This document shows positions 34,737 through 43,936 of a stretch of DNA of 64,000 nucleotides, piece by piece. Source of the DNA: CAYVQF01 sp964454015. GTDB lineage: Bacteria > Myxococcota_A > Bradymonadia > UBA4248. Location: contig CAYVQF010000026.1 in the NCBI GenBank assembly GCA_964454015.1, positions 6,676-70,675 on the forward strand, written 5' to 3'. The notes under the pieces are model-generated. The model saw nothing but the letters and a program-made list of their open reading frames with translations. It made no database searches and was not told where the DNA came from. Made by a program: the position numbers and the translations under genes. Positions within the stretch are counted from its first letter, which is position 1. Every line of letters begins with the position of its first letter.

Positions 34737-36176
34737 TCAATGGCTCGCGGTTGGGGTGGTCGTGGCGTCGTCACAGGCAGCGGGCGCAGCCTCTGGAGCC
34801 TCCTCTGGGGCGTCGTCGGGGTCGTCCAGGGGCGCCAAGGGGATGCCTGCGATGGCGTAGCGGCGCAGCAGGTAGACATCGACCACCATGAGCAGGCCGT
34901 AGAGCAGGCTGAAGGCGATGAGGGAGAACAAGACCTCGCCGCCGCTCACCGTGGGGGAGACGGCGTCTTCTGTTTTCTGGAGGCCGTAGACAATCCACGG
35001 TTGGCGTCCCACCTCGGTGAATATCCAGCCGGTGGAGTTGGCGATGTAGGGCAGGGAGATGGCGGCCGTCATCAGGGACAAAAAGCGCGGGCGGGATGTC
35101 AGGGTGTTCTTGCCGCTGAAGAAGAGGGCCAGGGCCGCGAGGAAGAGCATGGCGAAGCCGGCGCCGACCATGGCGCGGAAGGTCCAATAGCTCAGGGCCA
35201 CGGGCGGAATGTAGTTCCCTGGTCCATATTTCTGGCTGAACTCTTCCTGCAAGTTGCGGATGCCTTTGACCTCGCCGTCGAGGCGGTTGTGGGCCAGCAG
35301 CGAGAGCAGGCGGGGGATCTTGATGGCGAAGCGATCCCGCAGCTCGCTCTCGTCACCGATGGTGAAGAGCGAGAGGTCGGCAGGGTCCGCTGTCTCCCAC
35401 AGGGCTTCAGCGGCGGCCATCTTCATCGGCTGGGCCCGGATCATGTGTTGGGCCTGGGTGTGCCCCACCAGGATGACCAGGACGATGGCGATTAGGCCGT
35501 AGACAGCAGCGAACTTGAAGGATTTTTCGAAGAGCGGGGCGTCCTTGGTGCCCTTGCGAATGTGCCAGGCGCTGATGCCCATGACGAAGAAGGCGGCCGT
35601 GGCCATGCCCGAAGTGATGACGTGGGGAAACTGGACCCAGACGTGGGGATTGGTCAGCAGGGCGATGAAGGAGTCCATCTCGGCGCGGCCGTTGCGCAGC
35701 ACATAGCCCACGGGCTCATGCATGAAAGAGTTGGCCACCAGAATCCAAAAGGCCGACAGCAGCGAGCCGAAGGCCACCAACCAAGCTACTGTAGCGTGGG
35801 CCCGCGGGGTGAGCTTGTCCCAGCCGAAGATCCACACCCCGATGAAGACCGACTCGATGAAGAAGGCGGCCAACGCCTCGATGGCCAGGGGCGCCCCGAA
35901 GATGTCGCCCATGAAGCGCGCATACTCGGACCAGTTCATGCCAAACTGGAACTCTTGCAAAATCCCCGTCACCACGCCGAGGGCAAAGTTAATCAAGAAG
36001 AGCTTGCCCCAGAACTTGGCCAGGTCGCGGTACTTCCTATCCCCCGTGCGGACGTAAAGGGTCTCGACGAAGGCCACGAAGAGGGCCAGGCCCAGGGTGA
36101 GGGGAACGAAAAAGAAGTGATAGACCGTGGTGATGGCGAACTGCAAGCGAGCCAACAGCAAGGCATCCAATTCCAT
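34737..36176 (-). CDS. cydA: cytochrome bd-type quinol oxidase subunit I
   Basis: 479 residues with nine expected membrane helices. It has the heme-ligand region TTVYHFFFVPLTLGLAL (His19), ANSFMHEPVGY and the GRQPW motif in TEVGRQPWIVYGLQ. The Q-loop between the central helices is short, so it belongs to the short-loop, cyanide-insensitive-like branch rather than the long-loop E. coli type. The C-terminal 40 residues are an acidic Ala/Pro/Thr tail. First gene of the cydAB operon; the promoter must lie in the 210 bases before 36387, where I cannot fix it. Confidence 0.92.
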   Translation of the reverse strand: MELDALLLARLQFAITTVYHFFFVPLTLGLALFVAFVETLYVRTGDRKYRDLAKFWGKLFLINFALGVVTGILQEFQFGMNWSEYARFMGDIFGAPLAIEALAAFFIESVFIGVWIFGWDKLTPRAHATVAWLVAFGSLLSAFWILVANSFMHEPVGYVLRNGRAEMDSFIALLTNPHVWVQFPHVITSGMATAAFFVMGISAWHIRKGTKDAPLFEKSFKFAAVYGLIAIVLVILVGHTQAQHMIRAQPMKMAAAEALWETADPADLSLFTIGDESELRDRFAIKIPRLLSLLAHNRLDGEVKGIRNLQEEFSQKYGPGNYIPPVALSYWTFRAMVGAGFAMLFLAALALFFSGKNTLTSRPRFLSLMTAAISLPYIANSTGWIFTEVGRQPWIVYGLQKTEDAVSPTVSGGEVLFSLIAFSLLYGLLMVVDVYLLRRYAIAGIPLAPLDDPDDAPEEAPEAAPAACDDATTTPTASH

Positions 36177-36386
36177 AGGGCGGCCCTCCGGTGCGGGTTC
36201 TTAGGTGCACGGTTCATAACGAACACCTTAAACGTGCGTTGTAGTGCATGGCGTCCGGAAGCAGCAAGGGTGTCGCCGGGGACGGCTGGGACCACGTCCC
36301 AAGGGCGCGCGCCCGGCTGCTCGCCGTGGGGCGAGTGGAACCCGAGGGCGGACGTTTGCTGCTGCCAAAAATAGGAGACGCTGCGC

Positions 36387-36917
36387 CTATGCGGCCTGGT
36401 CGTTGAGCGCGGTTTGCAAGCGCCAGCGGAAAGAAGCCAAGAAGCGCGGGAGATCCCGCCAGCGGAAGAAGGTCACCGAGCGAGATACCAGGGCACTATC
36501 CTGGAGTCGCGTCAAGGTCCCGCAGCAGGTCGTATGCGAGTGGGGGAGATTCCACAAGCGGATATTGACCTTGGCGGCTTGCACCCGATAGCGTTCCCCT
36601 TGGGCGGTGAAGTCGAAGACATAGCGCAGCTCGCGCTGCGAGAAGTAGCGCAGCTCGAGCTGGCCTGCGATCTCGGCCCCCTGGCACAGGCCATCGATGT
36701 GCACTTGGCCGTGGAGAGGCTGGCTGAGGAAGTCGGGGGAGCCTGGGTGGAGCCAGCCCAGAAGATCCTGGGGGCCCCAGGTGATGTGAAAGGACATGGG
36801 ACGCAGCCCTGGCGGCCCAAAGCCAGCTTGGAATTCGTGGTAGCCGATCATCTGCTCGACGAGGTCGAAGCCGAGGCGATGACCCCACTGGGTGAGGGCG
36901 GCGAAGGGGCTGTGCAT
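36387..36917 (-). CDS. unknown protein in the TetR-SDR operon
   Basis: 176 residues from the ATG at 36917, which has GGAGAACCGCC upstream; the ORF opens 27 bases earlier but without such a site. Sequence such as MSFHITWGPQDLLGWLHPGS and LELRYFSQRELRYVFDFTAQ forms a beta-rich globular protein with no signal peptide. I recall a similar segment as a domain attached to some large GMC-type oxidoreductases, but not firmly. It sits 37 bases after the SDR gene, so it probably acts on the same small molecule or lipid. Confidence 0.55.
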   Translation of the reverse strand: MHSPFAALTQWGHRLGFDLVEQMIGYHEFQAGFGPPGLRPMSFHITWGPQDLLGWLHPGSPDFLSQPLHGQVHIDGLCQGAEIAGQLELRYFSQRELRYVFDFTAQGERYRVQAAKVNIRLWNLPHSHTTCCGTLTRLQDSALVSRSVTFFRWRDLPRFLASFRWRLQTALNDQAA

Positions 36918-36953
36918 GGCGGTTCTCCAGGGCGAAGGGTACACGAATGGAGA

Positions 36954-37784
36954 CTAAGGTGCGCCAGCGGTGGCGCGCGGCCTCACGAGGAGCGCTGTGC
37001 CCACGCGTCCCACGGCGTCGGCGAGAGGTGGAAAGAGGCGCATATAGTAACCGAACAGATTAAAGGGAGATATCCAGGCAACCTTGCGTTTGACGCGCAT
37101 GGCCTGCAGGGTACGCCGGGCTACCCTGGCCGGCGACATGGCGTAGTAGGGCATCAGCTTGACCGACCAGCGCCCAAGCGAGGTCTCGGCGTCGATGCCG
37201 CCGTAGAAGCCCGTGTCGGCCAAGAAAGGATAGACCGTGGTGACATGAATGGACTGACGCTCGAGCTCGAGGCCGAGCAACTCCGAGTAGGCTGCGAGGG
37301 CGACCTTGCTGCACGCGTAGGCTCCCCAAGACGGCAGTCGGAAAAAAGCTTGGCCCGATGAGATGTTGACGATGTGCCCGCGGCCCGCGGCCTGCATCAT
37401 GGGGAGAAAGGCTTCGACGTGGCGAATGGGGCCGAGGAGATTGACCCTGAACAGGGCTTCCCATTGGGTGATGGGGGTGTCTTGGATCGCGCCGTTATGG
37501 CCGATGCCCGCGTTGTTGATCAGGATATCGAGGCCGCCCCAAATCTCGGTGACTTTTGCCGCGAGCCCGGCGATGGCCTCGCCGTCGCCAGCATCGCAAG
37601 CCTGGGCGTGAACCTCAGCGCCGCCCAAGGATGCGGCCACATCCTGCAGCGCTTCCCCGCGCAGATCCGTCAGAAAGAGGCGCGCGCCGCGCTGCGCGAG
37701 CTGGGTGGCTAGGGCCGCGCCGATGCCGCCAGCGGCGCCAGTGATCAGGACCCTTTGGCCGCGAAAAGACTTGGACTGCAGCAT
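36954..37784 (-). CDS. short-chain dehydrogenase/reductase (classical SDR)
   Basis: 276 residues with the NAD(P) motif TGAAGGIGAAL, acidic residue after beta-2 (LTDLRG, favouring NAD), NNAG in ILINNAGIGHNG, catalytic Ser in NISSGQAF and YACSK for Tyr-Lys. The C-terminus is extended past 230 with a hydrophobic RLFPPLADAVGRV segment, seen in SDRs acting on lipid or steroid-like substrates. GAGGAG before the ATG supports the start. Middle gene of a TetR-SDR-unknown operon, so expression is likely set by that regulator. Confidence 0.9.
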   Translation of the reverse strand: MLQSKSFRGQRVLITGAAGGIGAALATQLAQRGARLFLTDLRGEALQDVAASLGGAEVHAQACDAGDGEAIAGLAAKVTEIWGGLDILINNAGIGHNGAIQDTPITQWEALFRVNLLGPIRHVEAFLPMMQAAGRGHIVNISSGQAFFRLPSWGAYACSKVALAAYSELLGLELERQSIHVTTVYPFLADTGFYGGIDAETSLGRWSVKLMPYYAMSPARVARRTLQAMRVKRKVAWISPFNLFGYYMRLFPPLADAVGRVGTALLVRPRATAGAP

Positions 37785-37829
37785 GATGAGCTCCTCAGGG
37801 CCCTGCCTGCAGGGCCCGCACAGGCGACC

Positions 37830-38474
37830 TCAGCGCGGACCCACACAGCCCTGGGGCGCCAGACCGCAGAAAACGAAGTCGATGATCTCGACGCTGAGCG
37901 CTTCGGCGTCGCGCAGTGGGAGCGCGTTCTTCCACCACAGGCTGATGACGCGCTGGGCTTGGCCGACGATGCACTGGGCGACCAGCTCTGTCTGACAGGG
38001 ACGAGCGAAGCCATGGGCGATGGCGTGCTCCAGATAGAAGCGGGCCAGGTCCGCGAGCTGGTTCGTCATCTCGTCGAGCTTGGCCTCGAACTCCGAATCC
38101 ACGGCATAGGCTTCGCGTAAGATGATGCCGATCACGGCGCGCCGACTCTCCAAGATGGCGATGAGGCTGCGTACGGCTTGCAGCGAGGCGGCGCGGTACT
38201 CTTCGAGGTTCTGCGGCAGGTGCTCGCTCATGTCACTGAACTGGCGCAGCGCATCGGCGACGAAGTCTTCGAAGATGACCTCGATGACTTCGCGCTTGGA
38301 GCCAAAATAGCGGTAGAACGTGCCTTGCCCCACCCCAGCCTCGGCGACGATGTCGGAGATGAGGGTGTGGTGGTAGCCGCGTTTGGCAAAGGCGATGATG
38401 GCGGCTTCGAGGAGCGAACGTTTGGTGCGCTCTTTGCGCTGGTGATCGACTTCGCGGCGAAGGTCAGAGGGCAT
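37830..38474 (-). CDS. TetR/AcrR-family transcriptional regulator
   Basis: 214 residues from the ATG at 38474 (GAGGAG upstream; an earlier in-frame ATG is rejected). The N-terminal HTH is canonical: LLEAAIIAFAKRGYHHTLIS, DIVAEAGVGQGTFYRYFGSK. The ligand domain is helical. It is followed by the SDR and the unknown gene on the same strand, and a perfect palindrome lies 75-98 bases upstream, so autoregulation together with its operon is likely. Ligand unknown; an acyl or lipid molecule would fit an SDR. Confidence 0.9.
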   Translation of the reverse strand: MPSDLRREVDHQRKERTKRSLLEAAIIAFAKRGYHHTLISDIVAEAGVGQGTFYRYFGSKREVIEVIFEDFVADALRQFSDMSEHLPQNLEEYRAASLQAVRSLIAILESRRAVIGIILREAYAVDSEFEAKLDEMTNQLADLARFYLEHAIAHGFARPCQTELVAQCIVGQAQRVISLWWKNALPLRDAEALSVEIIDFVFCGLAPQGCVGPR

Positions 38475-38548
38475 GCAGGGGTCTCCTCGGGCGACAGGAC
38501 AGGGAGGCGTCAAGCGCGACTGTGCTGAAAGTAGTCGATGCGGACGGA

Positions 38549-38572
38549 CGAGTCAATCTCAAAATTGACTCG
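38549..38572. promoter_or_regulatory. candidate TetR operator, perfect inverted repeat
   Basis: The arms CGAGTCAAT (38549-38557) and ATTGACTCG (38564-38572) are perfect over nine bases with a 6-base A-rich spacer, the usual size of TetR-type operators. It lies between the TetR gene (reverse) and the ferritin-like gene (forward), so it could control either or both. No binding data are available. Confidence 0.6.
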
Positions 38573-38577
38573 CGTAA

Positions 38578-38590
38578 GACGCGACGCGTC
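38578..38590. promoter_or_regulatory. second palindrome next to the TetR operator
   Basis: GACGCG-A-CGCGTC is a perfect 6-bp inverted repeat around one base, five bases from the first palindrome on its ferritin-gene side. It may be a second site for the same or another regulator; this is based on symmetry only. Confidence 0.35.
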
Positions 38591-38715
38591 AAGTGGCGAA
38601 TAGGGTGGCACTTGCGGCCTTGTAGCAGCCGTGCTAAGCAGGAGCAAGGGTTGGTGTCGTCTCCAACCCGGTGAACCGCAGCGCGTGCCCCATTGGGGAA
38701 GGCCAGTGCTTGCCT

Positions 38716-39225
38716 ATGGTTAAGAAGAAGGGTGTGGGCGAACAGGCGTTGGTGGTGCCCATCGAGCTATCGACGGCGGGGGTCATCGGTTTTGCGATCC
38801 GTTCGGAGTACGATGCCTTTCGCTTCTATAGCGCCATGAGCGAGCGGGTCAGCGACGCGGCCCTGTCGCGGATGTTGCAGGATTTGGCCGCGGCCGAGCT
38901 GAAGCACATGGAGCGGCTGCAGGCTTTCTTTTCTCAACTGTCACCGGGCAGTCACGCCGATGCGGTGGGTCGCATCCGCGCCGGGACCATGGGCTATTTG
39001 TCAATCGACAAGCGCTTGGGGCCTCTGGCGAAGATGGGAGAGATCGAGGTGGTGACCGTGGCGATGTGGGAGGAGCTGCGGGCGCGGGATTTTTATGCCG
39101 GCGCGTTGCGTGATGCCGACGAGAAGCCCTTGCAGGAGATCCTGGAGTGGCTCGTGGGGATGGAAGACGAGCATTTCAAGATGCTCCAGCGTTTCCGCGA
39201 GCGGAGCATCGAGTGGGCGACGTGA
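38716..39225 (+). CDS. ferritin-like (rubrerythrin-type) diiron protein
   Basis: 169 residues if started at the ATG at 38716; a GTG at 38671 in the same frame would add 15, and neither has a clear ribosome-binding site. The four-helix pattern carries the metal-ligand motifs: RSEYDAFRFYSAM, AAELKHMERLQAF (ExxH), MWEELRARDFY and GMEDEHFKMLQRF (ExxH). No rubredoxin domain follows, so it is an erythrin-type protein, likely handling iron or peroxide. It starts a run of three closely spaced forward genes with the lipid-kinase-like gene. Confidence 0.75.
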   Translation: MVKKKGVGEQALVVPIELSTAGVIGFAIRSEYDAFRFYSAMSERVSDAALSRMLQDLAAAELKHMERLQAFFSQLSPGSHADAVGRIRAGTMGYLSIDKRLGPLAKMGEIEVVTVAMWEELRARDFYAGALRDADEKPLQEILEWLVGMEDEHFKMLQRFRERSIEWAT

Positions 39226-39257
39226 GCGTTGGGGTCATGCCGTGAGGGAGGGTGCAG

Positions 39258-40262
39258 ATGCCAGGAATCGGTGTCATCAGTAATCGCAACGCGCGGCTCA
39301 ACCGCCTCAACCCGAAGCTGAAGAATCGTTTGGCCTTCATGATCGGGCGGGGTGGGGACGTGGCCTCGACGGCGTCATTGGACGACGCCCACAAGGCCAT
39401 CGAGGAGTTCAAGCGGGTGGACATCGACATGGTGGCCATCAGCGGTGGTGACGGTACGGCCCATCGGACCCTGGAGGTGATGATGGAGGTCTATGGTGAT
39501 GCCAAGCTGCCGCCGATCTTGCTGCTGCCGACGGGGACGCAGAACATGGTCCCGCGCTCCTTTGGCATCCACGACTCTGGTGTGGCGACCTTGGCGTTGG
39601 CCGTCGCGCGTTATCGCCACAACATCCCCATGCGTTGTGTCAAGCGCAATTTGTTGCGGGTCAATGGCCATTATTCTTTCATGTTTGGTCTGGGGATCGC
39701 GCCGCGTTTTTTGGAGCCCTATTATGGCCGGGGTGATACGACTCCCAAGGGTGCGGCCAAGCTCCTGGCCGAGCTGGCAGTGGACGCGCTGCGGGGTGGT
39801 GATGTGGCACGGCGGATGACCGAGCCGCTCGAGATGGAAGTGCAGCAGGACGGTGGCCCGGCGCTCAGCCGCGAGGTGCACACGGTCTTCTGCAGTTTTG
39901 TCGAGGAGTTGGCGCTGCGCTTCAAGGTATTTCCGCGCTCGGGTTGGGATGCCAACGTCTTCGAGGTGGTCATGTGCCATGGCCCAGCGGGTTTGATGGC
40001 CAAGGCGCTGCCGGCGTTGTGGAAGGGCTCGACGCGTTCGCTGAAGGGCCTGGAGCGTTCCCTGGCGCGGACACTGGAGCTGCGCTTGGAGCATCCCGAG
40101 CCCTATACTTTGGATGGCGATGTCTATGATCCAGTGGATCATTTTCAGATCAGCGCGGGTCCAGAGTTGGACTTGGTGGTGCCGGGCTTGAAGCTGCGAC
40201 GCATGGATGGGCGCCTGCGTTATGGCAAGGCGGGCCCATGGGACATGCGCTTTTTCGTGTAG
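39258..40262 (+). CDS. diacylglycerol-kinase-like lipid kinase (DAGKc)
   Basis: 334 residues from the ATG at 39258, with GAGGGAGG upstream. The catalytic domain motif AISGGDGTAHRTLEVMM and the second loop LPTGTQNMVPRSFG are clear; the usual GT-x-N-D-F/L is changed to GTQNM, so Asp is missing. The C-terminal beta-sandwich half ends with LDGDVYDPVD, the familiar DGE-type motif with Asp. Such enzymes phosphorylate diacylglycerol, sphingoid or other lipids with ATP. It lies 10 bases before the next gene, suggesting a shared membrane-lipid task. Confidence 0.75.
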   Translation: MPGIGVISNRNARLNRLNPKLKNRLAFMIGRGGDVASTASLDDAHKAIEEFKRVDIDMVAISGGDGTAHRTLEVMMEVYGDAKLPPILLLPTGTQNMVPRSFGIHDSGVATLALAVARYRHNIPMRCVKRNLLRVNGHYSFMFGLGIAPRFLEPYYGRGDTTPKGAAKLLAELAVDALRGGDVARRMTEPLEMEVQQDGGPALSREVHTVFCSFVEELALRFKVFPRSGWDANVFEVVMCHGPAGLMAKALPALWKGSTRSLKGLERSLARTLELRLEHPEPYTLDGDVYDPVDHFQISAGPELDLVVPGLKLRRMDGRLRYGKAGPWDMRFFV

Positions 40263-40272
40263 AGGAGAGACG

Positions 40273-42252
40273 ATGGAACAGGGTGCCAAAGAACGCGCCA
40301 TATTTCGAGCGCTCCTTCGCTCCGTTCGGGTCCACGAGGAAGAGCTGGCCTGGCTGCGCTGTCGCTTCGACCCGCGCTGGCTCGAGGACGAGCTGGCGGG
40401 TTTGGCGGCGGCCCAGGGGGTCGAGGTCGACCGGTCGGCCTTGACGGACTATGCCGAGACGTTGAGCCAGCGTTATGAGATTAGGGTGTTGCGTCGCGAC
40501 GACGTGACCTTCTCGGTGGGCGGGGTGCAGCCGGGGCTGCCGCGGTGGGTGCTGGGAGAGGCCTTGGGCGCGCTGGGGGCGAACCTCTTTCCCTCGCGGC
40601 AGCGGGCGCTGCGCGCGGCCATCGAGAGCGCGCGCGAGTTGGTCTACTTTGGTTGTGGCCCCCTGGACAAGCAGGTCGCCACGGATCCCATGCACACGGC
40701 GGCGGCGCTGCTCTTTGGGCCTAGCGACGCGGGCGAAGGTGGCGCGGTGGTTTTTCGCGACCTGCGGGCCGAGCGAGCGCGGCGGGCAACGGCCGAAGAG
40801 ATGTTGGCCTTGGATCGCTATTTTTCTCGCTCCTTGAGCGGGGAAGGGGCCATCGAGGCCTTTCAGCGGCGGCTCCGGGAGGATCCCATCGATGGTGCCG
40901 TGGTGGAGCGTCTGCGGGATTACTTCTCGCGGCGGGCGACGGTGGGCGTGCGCGACGCGGCGCGCTGGCTCTTGGGCTCGCGTCATCCTTGGTTCGACTG
41001 GCCGCGGGCGCGCACGCTCATCAGCCAGGCCTTCGCGGCCTGGGGACAGGAGAGTTTCTTGGCGCCACGCCTCATTGCCTATGGCTACGACGTGAGCGTG
41101 ACCGAGGAGGAGATCAGCCGCGTGGGCGAAGAGAACCAGCGCACGGTCGCGGCGCTGGCAGCGGAGCTGCGCCGTGGCTTGGGCCCCATCGCCGAGTCGT
41201 TGCCGGCCGAGACCTTGCCGTTTTTGGCAGCCGAGGCGCTCGACGCGCACCACGATCACCCGGACTTCGACGTCGAGTCCGAAGGCAGCCAGTCGGGTGA
41301 GATTCACGCGGCCTTCTTGGGTCATTCTCTCTGGAGCTCTATGCGGGCCGGGGTCGCCGGGGCCGAGTGGACCCCCCGGCGCAACTTCAATATCGCCGCT
41401 CACCTGGTCGCATCGGGGGCCGATCGCTGCCTGGCGCACCTCTCGGCTGAGGCCCAGGAGACCCTGTGGGCGGTCTTGACGCGGACCATTCGCCTCTACG
41501 CGCGTGGCGGGCTGACGGATGGCTTGGGGCGCCCCTATGTCTATCGGCGTCTGCCGTGTACGGTGGTCAGTTTTCAAGACTTTGGTGGCCCTTTGCCCAA
41601 CGCTGGGGAGGCGGTGGTCGACACCTTCAGCCTCTCCGATTTGAGCGCGCCCCAGCACGGTGTGCATCTGCGGGACAACCCGGAGATCATCAGCAAACTG
41701 GTCGTCTTCTTCACCTTGGTGCTGCGCCACTATGTCGACACCCAGCACGTCCCCGATCTGCGGCCACGGCGCTGGGCCCGTGATTTCATGCTTTTGGGGC
41801 TGTGGGGGACCAACACCCCGAACTTGATGGTCAACATCTACCAGAATCAGGAAGGCACCCGGCGCAGCGAGATCTGTTTCGTGGGCAAGTCCCAGTTGCG
41901 CAGCTACCGGCTGGAGGTGGACCACAAACACGAGGCGGCCTTGGCGCGCTTGGTGGTCTCTCAGCTTGGCCCGCTCCTGGAGCCGAGCGTTCTGCGGGCG
42001 CTAGCCACTTTCGTCATGGCCGCCGAGGAGCAAGCGCAAGGGGCCCGAGAGCAATCTCTGGATGGGGTGGATATCGCCAAATATGGCCTGGATGTTTTTC
42101 GCGAGGCGGCACGGGTGGCGGTGAAGGGGACCCTGGTCGACACGGCGACGGTCTTTGAGTTGCTCCTGGACCGCACCGTCGATTTTGCCCAACGCAAGGT
42201 CGAGCACGCGGGCGAGCTGAGTGCGAGCTGGAAGAAGTGGCGCCAGCGTTGA
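40273..42252 (+). CDS. large protein of unknown function coupled to the lipid-kinase-like gene
   Basis: 659 residues from the ATG at 40273 (GAGGAGAGACG before it), 10 bases after the previous stop. No signal peptide or clear membrane segment. The middle carries FLAAEALDAHHDHPDFDVES, an acidic/His patch that could bind metal, and the last third has HYVDTQHVPDLRPRRWARDF then MLLGLWGTNTPNLMVNIYQN, which looks like a conserved catalytic or binding core. I do not recognise the family. The spacing points to a function with lipid phosphorylation; any kinase or acyltransferase idea would be a guess. Confidence 0.65.
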   Translation: MEQGAKERAIFRALLRSVRVHEEELAWLRCRFDPRWLEDELAGLAAAQGVEVDRSALTDYAETLSQRYEIRVLRRDDVTFSVGGVQPGLPRWVLGEALGALGANLFPSRQRALRAAIESARELVYFGCGPLDKQVATDPMHTAAALLFGPSDAGEGGAVVFRDLRAERARRATAEEMLALDRYFSRSLSGEGAIEAFQRRLREDPIDGAVVERLRDYFSRRATVGVRDAARWLLGSRHPWFDWPRARTLISQAFAAWGQESFLAPRLIAYGYDVSVTEEEISRVGEENQRTVAALAAELRRGLGPIAESLPAETLPFLAAEALDAHHDHPDFDVESEGSQSGEIHAAFLGHSLWSSMRAGVAGAEWTPRRNFNIAAHLVASGADRCLAHLSAEAQETLWAVLTRTIRLYARGGLTDGLGRPYVYRRLPCTVVSFQDFGGPLPNAGEAVVDTFSLSDLSAPQHGVHLRDNPEIISKLVVFFTLVLRHYVDTQHVPDLRPRRWARDFMLLGLWGTNTPNLMVNIYQNQEGTRRSEICFVGKSQLRSYRLEVDHKHEAALARLVVSQLGPLLEPSVLRALATFVMAAEEQAQGAREQSLDGVDIAKYGLDVFREAARVAVKGTLVDTATVFELLLDRTVDFAQRKVEHAGELSASWKKWRQR

Positions 42253-42297
42253 CGGCGTGTCCTCTTTGGGGGGGCGTCGCTGCGGTACGATGGCCGA

Positions 42298-43503
42298 TCA
42301 GAGGAAGACCGACGCCAGGATAGAGGCACAGGCGACGCAGACGATGGCGAAGACCGCCCAAGCGATGATGACGGCGCGCTTCTCGCTGTTTTCGTGTTCG
42401 GGGCTGAGGGTCGTGATGGGGGCGGAGAGTGGCCCCGAGGCGTTGGCATCGATGGGGGCGGCGAAGGGGGAAGAGGGGGTCAAGGGTGCCGCCAGCGGGT
42501 TGGCCAAGGGTGAAGAGATGGGCTTGGAGGGGGTGGATGGGGCCTTGTTCTTGGGGAGAGAGCGGGTGGGGGCGTTGGTGTCGATGTCGCGCTTGGGGGC
42601 AGGTGCTGCCGCGCTTTCGCGGCCGGGTCCGGGGTCTTTGCTGAGGTCGAGGGCGGCCAGGGCCTCATGAAACGCGATGGCGTCGGGGAAGCGTTCCTGT
42701 GGGGCTTTGGCCGTGGCTTGGAGGATGATTTTCCCCAGGGGGGTATCGATCAACCACGGCGGCAACGGCACCGCTTTGAGGGCCTGTTTGGCATAGACTT
42801 CGAAGATGGTGTCAGCGGCCATGGCTTGCTGGCCCGTGAGCATCTCGAAAAGGATCAAGCCCAAGGAGTAGACATCGGAGAAGGGACCGACACCTTTCCC
42901 TTTGAGGACTTCTGCCGGCGAATAGTGTGGCGTGGCCTGAGAGTCGCCAAAGGCGCCGGTGACGTCTTGGAGTTTTTGGTCTTCGTCGTCGCCGAGGGCC
43001 TTGCCGATGCCAAAGTCGAAGACCTTGACGTGCTCGGCGCCATCGGCGTCGTAGACGCACATGATGTTGCTGGGCTTGAGGTCGCGGTGGACGATCTTCA
43101 GCCGGTGCGCTGCGGCGATGGCGTCGAGGCATTGTAGCATCAGGCGCTGGGCTCGCAGGGGAGTGAGGGCGCCATCGCGTTTGATGACCTTGGTCAGCTC
43201 CTCGCCGTTGACCAGCTCCATGGCCATCCACAGCCAGTGTTCAGGGCTCTCGCCGTGGTCGAAGAGGCGCACGGCGTTGGGGTGAACGATGCGGCGCGCG
43301 ATGTTGACCTCACGCAGGAAGCGTGGCCCCATGCTCGGGATGCGCTCGACGACGTCGGGGAGGATGATTTTTACCGCGGCGCGCCGTTGTGAGCCCTGCT
43401 CGATGGCCTCGAAGACCGTGCCCGTGCCGCCCTGTCCGAGGTGCTTGACCAAAGTGAATCGGCCGAGGAGGTCACCGGCCTGAGGGAGTTTGGATGGGGC
43501 CAT
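42298..43503 (-). CDS. Ser/Thr protein kinase with C-terminal membrane anchor
   Basis: 401 residues from the ATG at 43503 (AGGAACGTG before it). Kinase domain: LGQGGTGTVFEA, AAVKIILPD (Lys), HRDLKPSNIM, VFDFGIGKAL and SDVYSLGLILFEML, all intact. A Pro/Ser/Thr-rich linker follows (about residues 300-370), then one membrane helix (AWAVFAIVCVACASILASVF) at the very C-terminus, so almost nothing lies outside the membrane. It is therefore a tail-anchored cytoplasmic kinase. Targets unknown; the divergent carboxyltransferase cluster is 430 bases away. Confidence 0.9.
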   Translation of the reverse strand: MAPSKLPQAGDLLGRFTLVKHLGQGGTGTVFEAIEQGSQRRAAVKIILPDVVERIPSMGPRFLREVNIARRIVHPNAVRLFDHGESPEHWLWMAMELVNGEELTKVIKRDGALTPLRAQRLMLQCLDAIAAAHRLKIVHRDLKPSNIMCVYDADGAEHVKVFDFGIGKALGDDEDQKLQDVTGAFGDSQATPHYSPAEVLKGKGVGPFSDVYSLGLILFEMLTGQQAMAADTIFEVYAKQALKAVPLPPWLIDTPLGKIILQATAKAPQERFPDAIAFHEALAALDLSKDPGPGRESAAAPAPKRDIDTNAPTRSLPKNKAPSTPSKPISSPLANPLAAPLTPSSPFAAPIDANASGPLSAPITTLSPEHENSEKRAVIIAWAVFAIVCVACASILASVFL

Positions 43504-43936
43504 CACGTTCCTGGGCAGGGAGCGCGGTGTGCCGTCAGCGGTGACGTGGCGGCACATCGTTTGCGATGGGTCCAGAGTTGCCGAAATCGAAATCCAGCGC
43601 AAGTGACGTGCTCGGGGCGAGGAGAGGGCGCTCAGGGAGAAATGCGCCATAATTCAAGCGCAAAACGGTTGACAAGGGGGGACGAGTGGAACATTAGGGG
43701 GGGCACGCGCGGTGCTCGGGTGTGCGCCTCCTTTTGCTGGATCGCGACTGGAAGGGGGCTTAGGCGCTGGGTGCTGTGGCTTCGTTCTGCGCAACCTGCG
43801 GTGATTGACGACGCATCATCATGCGGCCGGCTCTGAGGCGTTGTCGCGCTGTGGTTGGGGATGCCGCGACGACCTTCATGGGTGACGCTAGAGGTGCTGA
43901 TGGCCTCGAGGCCAGTGGCACGAGAGGAGCTGAAGG
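43504..43936. other. divergent intergenic region before the carboxyltransferase cluster
   Basis: No convincing gene is seen. It must contain the promoters of the reverse kinase gene and the forward mmdA-type gene; one candidate is listed separately. A strong ribosome-binding site (GAGAGGAGCTGAAGG) ends the region before the ATG at 43937. Confidence 0.4.
43669..43697 (+). promoter_or_regulatory. candidate sigma-70-type promoter for the carboxyltransferase cluster
   Basis: A perfect -35 TTGACA (43669-43674) is followed after exactly 17 bases by CATTAG (43692-43697), a weak -10. The start codon of the downstream gene is about 240 bases away, so a long leader would result. A candidate from sequence alone. 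Confidence 0.3.
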
